A program made the translations under genes and the position numbers. Under the pieces are notes generated by a model, which was given only the letters and a program-made list of their open reading frames with translations, made no database searches and was not told the DNA's origin. Positions 63,450 to 64,000 of a stretch of DNA of 64,000 nucleotides are shown one piece after another. Within the stretch, counting starts at the first letter, position 1. Each line of letters begins with the position of its first letter. Source of the stretch: Flavobacteriales bacterium (GTDB lineage Bacteria > Bacteroidota > Bacteroidia > Flavobacteriales > TMED113); NCBI GenBank assembly GCA_002714185.1, contig PAWM01000017.1:36183-100182 (forward strand), in the 5' to 3' direction.

Positions 63450-64000
63450 TTGAAAACAAAAAACAAAAAAAACAAAGATTTTAATTTTTATTGGATATAT
63501 GGTGCTATTGCATTATTCTTTATAACAATTCAAATCATAAATTTATTTTCAAATCCAATTACAAAAATTACAAAAAAAGAATTCTTTACTGATTTTTTAA
63601 TTGAAGGAGATGTTGAAAAAGTTACAATAGTAAATAATGAATTTGTAGAAGTCTTCATTAAAAAATTTAAACTAGAAAAAGATAAACACAAAGCAATAAA
63701 AACAAGCAGTAATATTGGACCTCATTATTATTTTAATGTAACAAGTGGCGAAAAATTTGAAAAAGACCTAGATGAATTTTATTCTAAAAATGAATATATC
63801 AACACCGAAGATCAAATATTTCCAGATATAGAAAAAAGAAAAGATGTTTTTGGCGAAATGCTCTCCTGGATTGTCCCAATAGGAATTATGCTTTTTATTT
63901 GGCTATACTTAATGCGGAGGATGAGCTCAGGTGGAGCTCCAGGAGGCGGAATTTTTAATATAGGAAAATCTAGAGCAGAATTATTCGATAAAAATACAAA
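63450..64000 (+). CDS. ftsH: ATP-dependent zinc metalloprotease FtsH, N-terminal part
   Basis: The first 183 codons of the membrane AAA+ protease that degrades damaged membrane and short-lived cytosolic proteins; the gene runs off the right edge. Starting with TTG at 63450 it reads MKTKNKKNKDFNFYW, a first membrane helix (IYGAIALFFITIQIINLF), the periplasmic domain, a second helix near residue 135-150 (MLSWIVPIGIMLFIWLYLM), and the FtsH linker RRMSSGGAPGGGIFNIGKSRAELFD just before the AAA domain. It starts 1 base after the rsfS stop. ATPase and zinc sites lie outside the window. Confidence 0.94.
   Translation, partial: MKTKNKKNKDFNFYWIYGAIALFFITIQIINLFSNPITKITKKEFFTDFLIEGDVEKVTIVNNEFVEVFIKKFKLEKDKHKAIKTSSNIGPHYYFNVTSGEKFEKDLDEFYSKNEYINTEDQIFPDIEKRKDVFGEMLSWIVPIGIMLFIWLYLMRRMSSGGAPGGGIFNIGKSRAELFDKNT

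Noticed and set aside
1-64000. CRISPR arrays, phage genes, insertion sequences, tRNA genes and rRNA genes
   Set aside because: I looked for direct repeats with spacers, transposase or integrase motifs and cloverleaf ends with CCA or T-loops; apart from tmRNA and SRP RNA none was convincing.

Overview
The window is a dense, strongly AT-rich chromosomal segment from a bacterium of the phylum Bacteroidota, most likely a free-living marine member of the order Flavobacteriales. The assignment rests on several signals. There is type IX secretion (T9SS) machinery (a Plug-domain protein and PorT) with T9SS-type client proteins. Bacteroidota-specific families are present (DUF3276/PUR, DUF3822, DUF4199, a TamA-like lipoprotein). 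The sigma-70 factor is short and of the Bacteroidota type. Na+-translocating NADH:quinone reductase genes are present, and the conserved blocks rpsO-pnp-rpoD-rpe, nusB-DUF1573-yajC-coaE and rsfS-ftsH appear in order. Many intergenic gaps carry the Bacteroidota -7 promoter motif TAnnTTTG.

Layout. 0-2.7 kb: nqrABC (minus strand; nqrC runs off the left edge). 2.8-10.2 kb (plus): T9SS Plug protein, a proline-catabolic P5C dehydrogenase gene with an in-frame stop, a DivIC/FtsB-like protein, an unusual fused methylmalonyl-CoA mutase, and its GTPase chaperone MeaB. 10.2-17 kb (minus): MoxR ATPase, a three-gene periplasmic foldase set (two PpiC/SurA proteins and a lipoprotein) and IMP dehydrogenase. 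17-22.8 kb (minus): nitronate monooxygenase-like protein, secreted subtilase, MORN-repeat protein, two glycosyltransferases and DUF4199. 22.9 kb: SRP RNA, then DUF3276 and a frameshifted ABC exporter. 25.3-42.3 kb: mainly housekeeping genes (amino-acid dehydrogenase, nusB, yajC, coaE, an aminotransferase, porT, an rRNA methylase, tamL, fructose-bisphosphate aldolase, accD, rpsO, pnp, rpoD, rpe and a LYS1-like dehydrogenase). 42.36-42.72 kb: tmRNA. 42.8-53.1 kb: a block of large secreted proteins (two metalloproteases, an esterase, a PQQ-type sugar dehydrogenase, a peptidylarginine-deiminase-like enzyme and a choice-of-anchor-L protein). 53.2-64 kb: WD40 protein, lipoprotein, mnmA, htpG, DUF3822-rsmD-coaD, NUDIX, pyrE, birA, rsfS and the start of ftsH.

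How the parts fit together. The secreted block is the main accessory region. It encodes enzymes that could act on extracellular protein, esters and sugars. Five neighbouring gene products share one short C-terminal tail, and two others (the subtilase and the anchor-L protein) have a classical PNP-type T9SS sorting domain. The Plug protein and PorT would take part in their export. The SurA/PpiC cluster and TamL support outer-membrane protein biogenesis.

I see no CRISPR array, phage, insertion sequence, toxin-antitoxin pair or defence island. The points most worth checking are the shared short tail, the single-chain mutase, the stop codon directly after the catalytic cysteine of PruA, the homopolymer frameshift in the ABC exporter, and the fact that all nine convergent protein-gene pairs abut or overlap. 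Positions and motifs were read by eye from the sequence; family names come from recognition, not from a database search.
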